Shown: positions 9,657 through 19,208 of the stretch, one piece after another
Position numbering within the stretch: position 1 is the first letter of the stretch
Layout of the letters: every line of letters starts with the position of its first letter
Assembly: GCF_002960425.1 (NCBI RefSeq)
Contig: NZ_POIZ01000052.1
Location: 124,001-188,000 of the forward strand
Reading direction: 5' to 3'
Length of the DNA: 64,000 nt
Source: Streptococcus suis
Lineage (GTDB): Bacteria > Bacillota > Bacilli > Lactobacillales > Streptococcaceae
Notes under the pieces: model-generated
Databases searched by the model: none
What the model saw: only the letters and a program-made list of their open reading frames with translations
Told to the model about the DNA's origin: nothing
Translations under genes and position numbers: made by a program

Positions 9657-9681
9657 GAAAAGATTGCTCTGCAATCTTTTC
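9657..9681 (+). terminator. Intercistronic hairpin between binding protein and permease
   Basis: Perfect 11-bp stem GAAAAGATTGC/GCAATCTTTTC with a three-base loop, followed by TTTC. It probably terminates or trims part of the transcripts, so the binding protein is made in excess over the permease, as is common in ABC import operons. Confidence 0.7.
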
Positions 9682-9707
9682 TTTCAATTGAGAAGAAAGG
9701 CGAAAAA

Positions 9708-10379
9708 ATGAACATCAATTGGGATGCTATATTTGATCCGAACTTAGCTGCAGAAGCAATTCCTCTTATTTTAGAAGGTCTCCCCTATACCTTATCCTTG
9801 TCCTTAATCGGATTTGCTCTAGGGACCTTCCTTGGCTTCTTTGTTGCCCTACTTCGCATGTCCAAGTTAGCGCCGCTGCGCTGGCTCGCCATGACACATA
9901 TTTCTCTCATGAGGGGCATTCCTCTTATGGTTCTCCTCTTTTTCATCTATTTTGGTCTGCCCTTTATGGGTCTACAGCTTGATGCTATTTCGGCTTCCAT
10001 TATTGCTTTTACTTCCATGTCCAGCGCCTATATTTCTGAGATTATTCGGGCTTCCCTTTCAGCAATTGATAAGGGACAATGGGAGGCGGCACGTTCCCTA
10101 GGTCTGCGAACCAATGTTATTTACAGGAAAATTATCATTCCCCAGGCCTTTCGAATTGCCCTGCCGCCCCTCAGCAATGTGCTTTTGGACATGGTCAAAA
10201 GTACCTCGTTGACAGCCATGATTACGGTGCCAGAGATTTTCAATAAGGCCAAGATCGTCGGCGGAGCTAAATCTGACTACATGACAGTCTATATTTGCGT
10301 AGCTCTCATTTATTGGGTTATTTGTACCCTCTATGCTGTCGGACAGGTGCATCTTGAAAAAAGCCTGGCAACCTATTAA
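9708..10379 (+). CDS. Amino-acid ABC transporter permease
   Basis: A 223-aa HisM/GlnP-type permease with about five membrane helices. The cytoplasmic EAA loop that docks on the ATPase is clear: EAARSLGLRTNVIYRKIIIPQAFRIALPP in pieces (EAARSLG ... IIIPQA). It works with the preceding lipoprotein. Neither an ATPase gene nor a second permease follows, so the system must borrow an ATPase encoded elsewhere. GAAAGG precedes the start. Confidence 0.9.
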   Translation: MNINWDAIFDPNLAAEAIPLILEGLPYTLSLSLIGFALGTFLGFFVALLRMSKLAPLRWLAMTHISLMRGIPLMVLLFFIYFGLPFMGLQLDAISASIIAFTSMSSAYISEIIRASLSAIDKGQWEAARSLGLRTNVIYRKIIIPQAFRIALPPLSNVLLDMVKSTSLTAMITVPEIFNKAKIVGGAKSDYMTVYICVALIYWVICTLYAVGQVHLEKSLATY

Positions 10380-10416
10380 GATTGAGATTGGAGGAAATTT
10401 TCTTCAATCTTTTTTT
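10378..10416 (+). terminator. Terminator of the ABC importer operon
   Basis: AAGATTGA / TCAATCTT stem followed by a run of T; the stem begins at the permease stop codon. Confidence 0.8.
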
Positions 10417-10460
10417 CATACTTACAGATTTCCAGTTTGATAAAATAGAAAAGCTTTTTC

Positions 10461-10489
10461 TTAACTTTCACTGTGGAATTTGCTATAAT
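10461..10489 (+). promoter_or_regulatory. Promoter of the PNPOx-like gene
   Basis: TTAACT at 10461-10466, 17-base spacer, TATAAT at 10484-10489. Confidence 0.65.
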
Positions 10490-10519
10490 CAAGAGAGAAA
10501 TATGCCTAGGAGGCGCATT

Positions 10520-10969
10520 ATGGAATTTAAACAGATTATGGAAATTCTAGAGGGAATGAAGGTTGGAATCTTTGCGACAGTTGATCAGACGGGAGCTCCT
10601 CATGCCAGACCGATTCATATCACGGCTGCTACGGAAGAAGGAGTATTCTTTATGACAGGATCAGAAACTCATTTTTACCACCAATTGATGGGAGATGAGC
10701 GCCTAGCCGTCACAGCCTTATCGGAGGAAGATTATCTTATTCAAGTCATCCGAATTGAAGGTAAGGCCAGACCAGCAAGCCAAGAACTCTTGGAAAAGGT
10801 TTTTGCAGATAATCCCTATGTTCAACACGTCTATAAGGACGAAGAAAGTCGCAAAACCATGCAAATTTTTCAACTCTATGAAGGGAAAGGTTTCTATCAT
10901 AGCTTGACCCAGGGTCATAAGTATGTCTTTGAAATAGCCGACCAATCAGGAGCGGTAAGAACCATCTAA
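10520..10969 (+). CDS. Pyridoxamine-5'-phosphate-oxidase-like flavin-binding protein
   Basis: A 149-aa protein with the split-barrel FMN-binding fold: VGIFATVDQTGAPHARPI in the first strands, then GVFFMTGSETHFYHQL and a central IRIEGKARP. It probably binds FMN or F420-like cofactors in the cytoplasm; the reaction is unknown and true PNPOx activity is unlikely at this length. The start at 10520 is chosen because AGGAGG lies just upstream; a closer-looking ATG at 10502 precedes that site. It has its own promoter. Confidence 0.82.
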   Translation: MEFKQIMEILEGMKVGIFATVDQTGAPHARPIHITAATEEGVFFMTGSETHFYHQLMGDERLAVTALSEEDYLIQVIRIEGKARPASQELLEKVFADNPYVQHVYKDEESRKTMQIFQLYEGKGFYHSLTQGHKYVFEIADQSGAVRTI

Positions 10970-11066
10970 CCAGACTGGTAGGACATTCTGATAGTGTTGC
11001 AAAGCAAAAGCTTGGGCGGATTGGGAGACGCTAAGCCAATCTGTACGTTATAGAAAGAGGAAATGT

Positions 11067-12074
11067 GTGAGAGTATATATTACGAATCTAAATGGGCATG
11101 CACCATCATCGACCGCCCAAATCGGACAGAATATGGTAACCGATATTGCAATAAGCTTGGGTTATCGTGAGATGGGGATTTATTCCTATGATATGTCTGT
11201 GGACAATCCTGCCGAATTGAGCAGACGCATGGACGGAATCATAGCAGGTTTGAGTCATGGAGATGTGGTCATCTTTCAAACCCCAACCTGGAACGCCACC
11301 GAATTTGATGAACGTCTGATAGCTAAAATCAAAGCCTATCGAGTCAAGTTGGTCATCTTCATTCATGATGTGGTGCCTCTCATGTTTGAAAGTAATTATT
11401 ATCTAATGAAGCGGGTCATTGACTACTATAATCAGGCAGATGTCATTGTGGCACCTAGCCAGCAAATGATTGATCTGCTGCGAAAAGAAGGCCTGACTGT
11501 AGAAAAAACGTTGGTACAAGGCATGTGGGATCATCCGACTGACTCTCCCCAACTCCCAGCAACCTTCCAGCACCTGATTCATTTTCCTGGTTCGCCAAAC
11601 CGCTTTGGCTTCATCAAGGAGTGGAACTACCCTGTCAAGCTCAATGTCTATACAAATGAATTACTGGACTATCCAGAACAGGTGAACAGGCTCGACTACC
11701 GACCTGACCAACAGCTGCTCATCGAAATGTCCAGAGGTGGTTTTGGTTTGGTCTGGATGGATGATCATGACAAAGGCTATCAACAGATTTACTGTCCCTA
11801 TAAGCTAGGAGCCTTCATCGCAGCGGGAATCCCGGTTATCGTACAAAAAGGCATTGCCAATCAAGACTTGATTGAGCAGCATGGACTGGGTCTAGTGGTT
11901 GAAAGTTTAGAAGAGGCAGTCGAGCAGATTCGCCAGATGGACCAAGCTACCTACCAAAAATTAGTGACGCAGGTCCGAAACTACAGTCCTTTAGTCCGTC
12001 AAGGTTACTTCACCAAGAAACTCCTGGTCAATGCCATCTTTGAAGCCCTAGGAATTAACCAGGTAGCAAACTAG
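11067..12074 (+). CDS. gtf3: Glucosyltransferase Gtf3 (SRR glycoprotein second sugar)
   Basis: A 335-aa GT-B enzyme of the Gtf3/GtfC (nucleotide-sugar-synthetase-like) family, known in SRR loci to add glucose to the GlcNAc first placed by GtfA/GtfB. The N-terminus MRVYITNLNGHAPSSTAQ and the C-terminal CPYKLGAFIAAGIPVIV region fit. The start codon is GTG at 11067 with AAGAGGAAA upstream. It lies directly before the SRR adhesin gene and ends in its own terminator, so it is probably expressed separately from the export genes. No other sugar-adding genes sit between it and the adhesin. Confidence 0.9.
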   Translation: MRVYITNLNGHAPSSTAQIGQNMVTDIAISLGYREMGIYSYDMSVDNPAELSRRMDGIIAGLSHGDVVIFQTPTWNATEFDERLIAKIKAYRVKLVIFIHDVVPLMFESNYYLMKRVIDYYNQADVIVAPSQQMIDLLRKEGLTVEKTLVQGMWDHPTDSPQLPATFQHLIHFPGSPNRFGFIKEWNYPVKLNVYTNELLDYPEQVNRLDYRPDQQLLIEMSRGGFGLVWMDDHDKGYQQIYCPYKLGAFIAAGIPVIVQKGIANQDLIEQHGLGLVVESLEEAVEQIRQMDQATYQKLVTQVRNYSPLVRQGYFTKKLLVNAIFEALGINQVAN

Positions 12075-12089
12075 CCTACCACGAAATCA

Positions 12090-12133
12090 AACTCCAACTA
12101 TAAGGGAATGAACTTAAGAGTTGGAGTTTTTTT
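12090..12133 (+). terminator. gtf3 terminator
   Basis: AACTCCAACT / AGTTGGAGTT, ten base pairs with a 19-base loop, followed by a T run. Confidence 0.85.
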
Positions 12134-12535
12134 GTAAGCAATTTTGAAAACAAGATTATTCTTTTTAGGACGAAAATAGATAACCAGGGACAATTATGCA
12201 AATAATGCATAACCATAAGGCTTGCTCAAGAGTAAATTTGGTTTCGCTACATATCTCATAGTTCGGTTAAATTCTTCAATTTGTCGAATATAAGGAGAAG
12301 ATTGTTCGTGTTTATGTCTAAAAACGCCCCTAAAATAGTCGGGGGGGGGGTAGAAATGCGAATGATTAAATTATTAACTGAATTTTATCCCAATCAATGA
12401 AAACGAGTAAAAATAAGTGAAAAAATACAAGCAAAATACTTGAAAAAATTAAGGAAAATGATAAACTGATAAACAGACTGATTCTAGATTTTTAAGTCTG
12501 GGGTCATGGAATAAAAAAAAGGAAGTATATCTATA
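12134..12535 (+). promoter_or_regulatory. Long AT-rich upstream region of the SRR adhesin gene
   Basis: A 400-bp non-coding stretch. It holds a run of ten G at 12341-12350 and a possible promoter TTGAAA (12440-12445) / TAAACT (12462-12467) with 16-base spacing. Between them is AT-rich, repetitive-looking sequence. On the minus strand a short open stretch of about 58 codons crosses the G run, but it has no start signal or family I recognise and may be a gene remnant. Confidence 0.5.
12341..12350. repeat. Homopolymer of ten G, possible phase-variation tract
   Basis: Ten consecutive G in an AT-rich region, 185 bp before the adhesin start codon and about 90 bp upstream of the likely promoter. 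Such tracts change length by slippage; upstream of a surface adhesin this could alter transcription. Confidence 0.7.
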
Positions 12536-15500
12536 GTGAATAAAAAAGTAAACAAGAACTTTACAGAGATTTCACGTAATAGTCGTGTCAAGATGCACAA
12601 GTCAGGTAAGCACTGGGTGCGCACGATTATGACAAGTCTAGGTTTGTTTAAAGTAGCAGGTGGTACTGCTACAGAAACCGTTAAAGTTGATGGCGCAATG
12701 GTAGCCCCAAAGTCTAACCATGTTGTTCGTGGTTTGGTTGCAGCAGGTGCCCTCTTGGGAGCGCAGGTATCAGCAGAGCAAGTACTTGCAGAAGAAACAA
12801 CCGTCGTTGAAAAAACAGTTTCAGCGACAGCCTTGTCAGAAACAGTTGAGTTGAGCGGAACAAGCTCAGAAGTAGTTAGCGAATCAGAAACAGAAGCTGT
12901 AGTAGAACTTGAGTCAGACACAACGTCTCAATCTCTCTCAACATCAGAATCTGTTTCAGAATCAGTATCACTCTCTGAGTCAGCTTCAGTATCAGAATCT
13001 GTTTCAGAATCTGAATCAACATCTGTATCAGCCTTGTTGAGCGAAGCAGCGTCAGAAGCAGCTCGTGTAGCGACCTCAGAATCAGCAGCTGTAGAAGCTC
13101 CAGCAGCAGAAGCAGTCACTCCAGCAACAGTGCTTGAGCAAGTAACCTCAGAAGCAGAACTCTTGGTTGACCTCGGTCAAAAAGAATTGGCAGAGGAAGA
13201 AGATGCAGCCCTTTCTACAGCAGTAGCAGCAAGCAAGTCTGAAATTGCAGCTGCAAAAGTTGTCTTGGCAGACAAATCAGCGACGACCGAGCAAGTAGAA
13301 GCACAAATCGTAGCAGTAAAAGCAGCCAACGAAGCCTTGTCAGCAGAACTCTTAAAACGTGATGAAGACGGCAACTTGACAGCAGTATTGTCAGAGAGTG
13401 TGAGTTCAACACTGTTAATTGGAGAAGGTGAAGGTACACTTGTTGATGCTACAACTACTTATCCAAACATACAAAACGGGAATAAAGGTTCTGTAGATTC
13501 GCGTACACAAGGTACTATGCAAGCGACTTCAGAAACAGGTTACATGACCTTCAGTTATGCACCACTCTCATCATGGTATGATATTACAGTTAAAAACTCA
13601 TACGGTGGAACATCAACTGGCGGTGGTTACTTCCGTATGTCTCTTCATCCTGCCACAGCAGAACAGTCAGTGCTTGTTGAGTTAGTAGATGCCAAAAATA
13701 ATGTTCTTGAAAGTAAAGTTGTAGCTCTAGGTGGAACAGAAGCATTTACAGCTATTCAACCAACTTCAGGTAAAAACTTACCTATCATTGCAAGTTATGA
13801 AACCGATACTGCTTCATCAACTGCTGTTGGTAACATCCGCCTAAATATCGATGGAAATACAATCAAAGCCAGTGAGTTGATTGCCGTTCCAATAACTAAT
13901 ACCACTTATTATAAAACTGAAGACGGCACAACCCTTGCAACCTATACTTTTAAAACACTACCTGGTTTGGCAGTAACACCATCAGATGTCCGTGACATTC
14001 CTGGGTATGACTATGTTAGGACAGAAACAAGCACAGAAGTGACTCCAGTTGTTGCTGGACAAACATATATTGACGGAGCTCGTAATGTTGGTAAAGTGGG
14101 GCTTAAAACAGAAGTTGTTCCAGTTGGAACTGATGGAACTATCTATAAGAATGTTTATGTTGTAGATGCATCATACACTGGAGAGCGCGACTGGACAGGT
14201 CTCAATATGGATGGATTCTTTAAGTTTATCACAACTGGTGAAATTACTTATGGTGGTAAGAGTAATTCACAAACGATTAACCCAGAAATTTTAGATAAAT
14301 TTAATGTTTACTATATGCCTGTTGGGTGGACGTTCAAGGATGGATTTAATCCTGATGCGATGGAACAAATTACCTCAGCATCTGATTTGGTTCTCAGAGG
14401 TAATCAAACGCTTATAGTTGATATTAATCCAACTCTTCCATGGTCAGATACTAATGGGCAATTGAAGTTCTTAGGGGTAAGACAACCTACTGGCACCGTT
14501 AATACGACTCGTCTTGATTTGACTTACTATGTAACCCCAACGGGGTCAGGTACTGTTACTCAACCGGATGATCCAGATTATGGAAAACCATTATCGTTTA
14601 CAGGTATTAACCAAGGTATGTCGTTTACCAATGCAGAAGTATCGCAAACAATTACCACACACATTTATAAGGTTAATACTTCTGAATCAGAGTCATTGTC
14701 AACATCTGTGTCAGTATCAGAAATAGAGTCAGCGTCAGCATCTGAATCAGCATCTGAGTCAACATCAGCATCTGAGTCAACATCAGCGTCTGTATCAGCA
14801 TCTGAGTCAACTAGCGCATCAGTATCAGCGTCTGAGTCAACTAGCGCGTCTGTATCAGCATCTGAGTCAACTAGCGCATCAGTATCAGTGTCTGAGTCAA
14901 CTAGCGCATCAGTATCAGTGTCTGAGTCAACTAGCGCATCAGTATCAGCTAGTCAATCTGAATCATTGTCAGCATCAGCATCTGAGTCAGCATCAGTATC
15001 AGCTAGTCAATCTGAATCATTGTCAGCATCAGCATCTGAGTCAGCATCAGTATCAGCTAGCCAATCTGAATCACTTTCAGCCTCAGCGTCTGAGTCAGCA
15101 TCAGTATCAGCTAGCCAGTCTGAATCACTTTCAGCCTCAGCGTCTGAGTCAGCATCAGTATCAGCTAGCCAGTCTGAATCACTTTCAGCCTCAGCATCTG
15201 AATCGGCATCAGTATCAGCTAGCCAATCTGAATCACTTTCAACATCAGCGTCTGAATCAGCATCAGTATCAGCTAGCCAATCTGAATCAAACTCAGTAAG
15301 TGCATCAGAATCAGCATCAGTATCAGCTAGCCAATCTGAATCACTTTCAACATCAGCGTCTGAGTCAACTTCAGCGTCAGTATCAGCATCTGAGTCAACT
15401 TCAGCATCAGTATCAGCGTCTGAGTCAACTTCAGCGTCAGTATCAGCATCTGAGTCAACTTCAGCATCAGTATCAGCATCTGAGTCAACTTCAGCATCAG

Positions 15501-17824
15501 AATCTACATCGACATCACTTTCTGAAAGTGTATCATTGTCAGAAGCTGCTAAGACAGGTTCAGTTATCGTTAACTATGTAGATACAGAAGGTAACGTCAT
15601 TAAGGCGCCAGTTAAAGATACAACAGATGCTCCTGTAGGAACAGACTACTCAACTACAGACAACAAGCCAAATACTATCACAACAGCAGATGGAACTACT
15701 TACGAGTTGGTTGCAACAGTTGGTGATGAAACAGGTACTGTTGTTGAGGGTGAAACTTCAGTAACTTATGTCTATAAGAAAGTTGAGAAGACTGGTTCAG
15801 TTGTCGTTAACTACACAGACACAGAAGGTAATGTTATTGCAACTCCAGTAACAGATACATCAGATGCAACTGTAGGTACATCATACGACACAACTGACTA
15901 CAAACCAGAAGTAATCAAGAGCAATGGCGTAACCTACTACTACAAAGAAGTTGCTTCAACATCAGCTTCAGAAACTGGTACAGTTGTAGAAGGTACTACA
16001 AATGTAACTTACGTTTACCAACCAGGTGGTTCAGTAACAGTTAACTACGTAACAACTGATGGAACAGTTATCAAGTCACCAGTTAAAGATGAAGAGAATG
16101 CAGAACCAGGCACATCTTACAGCACAGAGGACAATAAAGTAACGACTATCACAACAGAAGATGGTAAGACTTACAAACTTGTTCCAAATGCTACAACAGG
16201 TGATGAAACTGGAACAATCACTTCAGGTGAAGATAAGCAAGTAACTTATGTTTACGAAGAAGTGAAAGGCTCAGTTGTCGTTAACTACATCGACACAGAA
16301 GGTAATGTTATCAAGGCACCTGTAACAGATGTAGCAGATGCTTCAACAGGTACAGCATACGATACAACAGATAACAAGCCAACAACTATCACAACAGAAG
16401 ACGGTACAACATATGAGCTTGTTCCAGTCTTGACTAAAGGTGATGAAACAGGTACTGTTGTTGAAGGTGAAACTACAGTAACGTACGTGTATAAGAAAGT
16501 TGAAACTGTGAAGACAGGTTCAGTTGTAGTTAACTATGTGGACTCTGAAGGTAATGTGATCAAAGCACCAGTAACTGATACAGCTAATGCTGCAGTTGGT
16601 ACAGATTACGATACAACAGATAACAAACCAACTGAAATCGTTACTGAAGACGGTACACGCTATGTTCTTGTTCCATCTAAGACTGTTGGTTCAGAAAACG
16701 GAACAGTTGTAGAAGGTGAAACATCAATCACTTATGTTTACCAAAAAGTAGCGAACTGGATTCCACAAATCCCAGGTGTTCCATCAACAGAATACCCAGA
16801 GATTCCATATCCGTTTGATCCAAACAATCCAGATGTACCAGTAACACCAAACCCAGGTACAGTGATTCCTTACGTTCCAGGTTACACACCAGTAGATCCT
16901 AAGGATAATACACCGTTGACACCAGTAGATCCAGAAGATCCAACTAAGGGTTATGTACCACCAACACCAGAAAATCCTGGTATTGACACACCAATCCCTT
17001 ATGTACCAGCTGAAACAGCTAAGACAGGTTCAGTTGTAGTTAACTATGTGGACTCTGAAGGTAATGTGATCAAAGCACCAGTAACTGATACAGCTAATGC
17101 TGCAGTTGGTACAGATTACGATACAACAGATAACAAACCAACTGAAATCGTTACTGAAGACGGTACACGCTATGTTCTTGTTCCATCTAAGACTGTTGGT
17201 TCAGAAAACGGAACAGTTGTAGAAGGTGAAACATCAATCACTTATGTTTACCAAAAAGTAGCGAACTGGATTCCACAAATCCCAGGTGTTCCATCAACAG
17301 AATACCCAGAGATTCCATATCCGTTTGATCCAAACAATCCAGATGTACCAGTAACACCAAACCCAGGTACAGTGATTCCTTACGTTCCAGGTTACACACC
17401 AGTAGATCCTAAGGATAATACACCGTTGACACCAGTAGATCCAGAAGATCCAACTAAGGGTTATGTACCACCAACACCAGAAAATCCTGGTATTGACACA
17501 CCAATCCCTTATGTACCTGTAACAACCCCAACTCCGACCCCAACTCCGACCCCAACTCCGACCCCAACTCCGACCCCAACCCCAACTCCAGAGAAACCAC
17601 AACCAAATACTCCAGGTTCTGAAGCGCCAAAACCAGAAGTACCTGTTGCACCAAATACTCCAGGTTCTGAAGCGCCAAAACCAGAAGCACCTGTTGCACC
17701 AAAAGCTGCAGCTAAAGCAACACTTCCAAACACTGGTGAAAACTCTTCAGCACTTACAAGCGTACTTGGTCTAGGTCTTCTATTTGGTGCCCTTGCTTCA
17801 CGTCGTGAGAAGAAAAACAAATAA
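12536..17824 (+). CDS. Serine-rich-repeat adhesin with MucBP repeats, LPXTG-anchored
   Basis: A 1762-aa surface glycoprotein, exported by SecA2/SecY2 and glycosylated in the cytoplasm. Domains: long signal peptide with a KxYKxGKxW-type motif (KMHKSGKHW, 19-27); short Ser-rich region (about 130-168); coiled-coil-like Glu/Ala segment; non-repeat binding region (about 300-710); main Ser-rich region (about 716-1002); six MucBP-type repeats starting near residues 1006, 1087, 1164, 1244, 1325 and 1495; Pro-rich linkers; a (Thr-Pro)n stretch; LPNTGE (1730-1735), membrane helix and basic tail. The start is GTG with AAGGAAG upstream. MucBP repeats after the Ser-rich region are unusual, because most SRR adhesins go directly to the wall anchor. 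Ligand unknown. Confidence 0.95.
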   Translation: MNKKVNKNFTEISRNSRVKMHKSGKHWVRTIMTSLGLFKVAGGTATETVKVDGAMVAPKSNHVVRGLVAAGALLGAQVSAEQVLAEETTVVEKTVSATALSETVELSGTSSEVVSESETEAVVELESDTTSQSLSTSESVSESVSLSESASVSESVSESESTSVSALLSEAASEAARVATSESAAVEAPAAEAVTPATVLEQVTSEAELLVDLGQKELAEEEDAALSTAVAASKSEIAAAKVVLADKSATTEQVEAQIVAVKAANEALSAELLKRDEDGNLTAVLSESVSSTLLIGEGEGTLVDATTTYPNIQNGNKGSVDSRTQGTMQATSETGYMTFSYAPLSSWYDITVKNSYGGTSTGGGYFRMSLHPATAEQSVLVELVDAKNNVLESKVVALGGTEAFTAIQPTSGKNLPIIASYETDTASSTAVGNIRLNIDGNTIKASELIAVPITNTTYYKTEDGTTLATYTFKTLPGLAVTPSDVRDIPGYDYVRTETSTEVTPVVAGQTYIDGARNVGKVGLKTEVVPVGTDGTIYKNVYVVDASYTGERDWTGLNMDGFFKFITTGEITYGGKSNSQTINPEILDKFNVYYMPVGWTFKDGFNPDAMEQITSASDLVLRGNQTLIVDINPTLPWSDTNGQLKFLGVRQPTGTVNTTRLDLTYYVTPTGSGTVTQPDDPDYGKPLSFTGINQGMSFTNAEVSQTITTHIYKVNTSESESLSTSVSVSEIESASASESASESTSASESTSASVSASESTSASVSASESTSASVSASESTSASVSVSESTSASVSVSESTSASVSASQSESLSASASESASVSASQSESLSASASESASVSASQSESLSASASESASVSASQSESLSASASESASVSASQSESLSASASESASVSASQSESLSTSASESASVSASQSESNSVSASESASVSASQSESLSTSASESTSASVSASESTSASVSASESTSASVSASESTSASVSASESTSASESTSTSLSESVSLSEAAKTGSVIVNYVDTEGNVIKAPVKDTTDAPVGTDYSTTDNKPNTITTADGTTYELVATVGDETGTVVEGETSVTYVYKKVEKTGSVVVNYTDTEGNVIATPVTDTSDATVGTSYDTTDYKPEVIKSNGVTYYYKEVASTSASETGTVVEGTTNVTYVYQPGGSVTVNYVTTDGTVIKSPVKDEENAEPGTSYSTEDNKVTTITTEDGKTYKLVPNATTGDETGTITSGEDKQVTYVYEEVKGSVVVNYIDTEGNVIKAPVTDVADASTGTAYDTTDNKPTTITTEDGTTYELVPVLTKGDETGTVVEGETTVTYVYKKVETVKTGSVVVNYVDSEGNVIKAPVTDTANAAVGTDYDTTDNKPTEIVTEDGTRYVLVPSKTVGSENGTVVEGETSITYVYQKVANWIPQIPGVPSTEYPEIPYPFDPNNPDVPVTPNPGTVIPYVPGYTPVDPKDNTPLTPVDPEDPTKGYVPPTPENPGIDTPIPYVPAETAKTGSVVVNYVDSEGNVIKAPVTDTANAAVGTDYDTTDNKPTEIVTEDGTRYVLVPSKTVGSENGTVVEGETSITYVYQKVANWIPQIPGVPSTEYPEIPYPFDPNNPDVPVTPNPGTVIPYVPGYTPVDPKDNTPLTPVDPEDPTKGYVPPTPENPGIDTPIPYVPVTTPTPTPTPTPTPTPTPTPTPTPEKPQPNTPGSEAPKPEVPVAPNTPGSEAPKPEAPVAPKAAAKATLPNTGENSSALTSVLGLGLLFGALASRREKKNK
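14681..15540 (+). repeat. Main serine-rich repeat-coding DNA
   Basis: Degenerate tandem repeats of short Ser-X units ([16 protein letters not shown] and [10 protein letters not shown] types). The 33- to 42-bp higher-order copies are nearly identical, so copy number is likely to vary and short-read assemblies may collapse here. Confidence 0.9.
16511..17517 (+). repeat. 497-bp perfect direct repeat inside the adhesin gene
   Basis: 16511-17007 and 17021-17517 appear identical base for base, offset by 510 bp. Each copy encodes one MucBP repeat ([15 protein letters not shown]...) plus a Pro-rich linker ([15 protein letters not shown]...). Lack of synonymous change implies recent duplication or ongoing conversion. 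Confidence 0.9.
17528..17589 (+). repeat. Thr-Pro coding microsatellite in the adhesin gene
   Basis: Tandem 12-bp units CCAACTCCGACC encode a (Thr-Pro)n stretch between the last MucBP linker and the wall anchor. Likely a length-variable wall-spanning stalk. Confidence 0.85.
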
Positions 17825-17873
17825 AGACTAAATTGAGTTGGAATAAACTTATTGACATATCGATGAGTAAAAG

Positions 17874-17905
17874 AGAGAAGTTCAAATGAACTTCTCTTCT
17901 TTTTG
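17874..17905 (+). terminator. Adhesin gene terminator
   Basis: AGAGAAGTTC / GAACTTCTCT with loop AAAT, then a T-rich run. It separates the adhesin from the export operon. Confidence 0.85.
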
Positions 17906-17991
17906 GGTTTAGGCAGCAATATTTATAATAGATAGTAAGTGCTATTTATCATGTATTATGATAAAATAGAAAGAAAAAATATCGGAGTTTC

Positions 17992-19197
17992 ATGAAAAAA
18001 ATACTATTTTCCAGTCTTACGCAACGTATTCTTTGGACTGTGCTTGTTCTCTTTATTTATATGTTAGGTAAGTACATACCATTGTCGACCTATCCTCAAA
18101 ACCTGAGTCAGCATCAGTCGGCTTTGGCGCAAACCTTGAATAGTTTTGCCTTGGTTACTGGTGGGGAATTTTCTAGACTCAATTTGTTTTCACTTGGCTT
18201 GAGTCCGTGGATGACCAGTATGATTTTATGGCGTTTTGTGACAGTATTGAAGGTGAATGATGGCTTTACTCAAGTACAAAACCATGTTAGTCAGATGTTC
18301 ATCATGCTCTTGGTTGGTCTGATACAGTCATTTGGCTTTTTGGCAGCCCAGTCGGAATTTACAGCGTCCCCATATCGCCAGTTAGTAACAATTCTTATCT
18401 TGTTAGCAGGTTCATTTGTCTTGATGTGGCTAGGGAACTTAAACAACCAAAAAGGGTTGGGAGGTTCATCGGCTATCATTGTGACAGGGATGATACTAAG
18501 CTTCATTACGAGTATCACTGCGCTTGATGGTTCTGCCTTGGCGTATCCACTTGTGTGGGCAGGACTTCCAATTCTTGTTCTTTTCTTGGTTTGGTTAACT
18601 GTCTATATCTACAAGGCAGAGTATCGAATTCCGATCAGAAGGATTATGATCAATAGTGATTTGCTCAAATCCTCTTATATTCCGATTCGATTGACACCTG
18701 CTGGTGGAATGCCCTTTATGTATGGGATGACCTTGATGACCTTGCCGGTCTTGTTATTACAGGGTTTGATGGGGTATTTTCCTCAGTTAGCATTTTTAAA
18801 AGGATACGAGGGGCAATTGTCAATCACTGCTCTGCCTGGTATTCTTTTGTATAATGTCATTCTCTTCCTACTATCCTATGGATTTGCTTATTTTAACATG
18901 GACCCGACGGATGTTGCAGAAAATATGCAGAAGAATGGCGATTATATTGAAGGGGTTCGTCCAGGCAAATCGACTCAGAAATTTTTAACAATAAAATTAA
19001 ATAGAATGGCCTTTATCGGTGCTATTTATACCTGTTTCATGGGTGGTCTACCGCTCTACCTGACCTGGTATTTTAATGCAGATACAGGTCTGGGAATGAT
19101 GGTCAATAACATTTATATTATTACAACCTTGATGTTAACCATTGTAGAGCAGGTTGACATTATCCAGTCTTGGAAGAAGTATGACCATATCATTTAA
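17992..19197 (+). CDS. secY2: Accessory Sec translocase channel SecY2
   Basis: A 401-aa polytopic membrane protein, shorter and more divergent than housekeeping SecY, with about ten helices. It forms the dedicated channel for the SRR glycoprotein. Recognisable SecY features include GMPFMYGMTLMTLP and NMDPTDVAENMQKNGDYIEGVRPG in pieces (the conserved cytoplasmic loop GDYIEGVRPGKST). CGGAG precedes the ATG. A likely -10 TGATAAAAT lies about 25 bases upstream. It heads the operon secY2-asp1-asp2-asp3-secA2-gtfA-gtfB-asp4. Confidence 0.95.
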   Translation: MKKILFSSLTQRILWTVLVLFIYMLGKYIPLSTYPQNLSQHQSALAQTLNSFALVTGGEFSRLNLFSLGLSPWMTSMILWRFVTVLKVNDGFTQVQNHVSQMFIMLLVGLIQSFGFLAAQSEFTASPYRQLVTILILLAGSFVLMWLGNLNNQKGLGGSSAIIVTGMILSFITSITALDGSALAYPLVWAGLPILVLFLVWLTVYIYKAEYRIPIRRIMINSDLLKSSYIPIRLTPAGGMPFMYGMTLMTLPVLLLQGLMGYFPQLAFLKGYEGQLSITALPGILLYNVILFLLSYGFAYFNMDPTDVAENMQKNGDYIEGVRPGKSTQKFLTIKLNRMAFIGAIYTCFMGGLPLYLTWYFNADTGLGMMVNNIYIITTLMLTIVEQVDIIQSWKKYDHII

Positions 19198-19208
19198 AAG
19201 GAGAAAAC

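Noticed and set aside
12180..12380. Minus-strand open stretch across the G run as an IS transposase remnant
   Set aside because: About 58 codons without start, ribosome binding site or recognisable transposase motif; kept only as a remark.
14681..15540. Tandem repeats that could be read as CRISPR or VNTR DNA
   Set aside because: They are in frame and encode the Ser-rich stalk of the adhesin.
17294..17919. Minus-strand frames opposite the Pro-rich and Thr-Pro coding DNA
   Set aside because: Repetitive antisense shadows of the adhesin gene without start signals.
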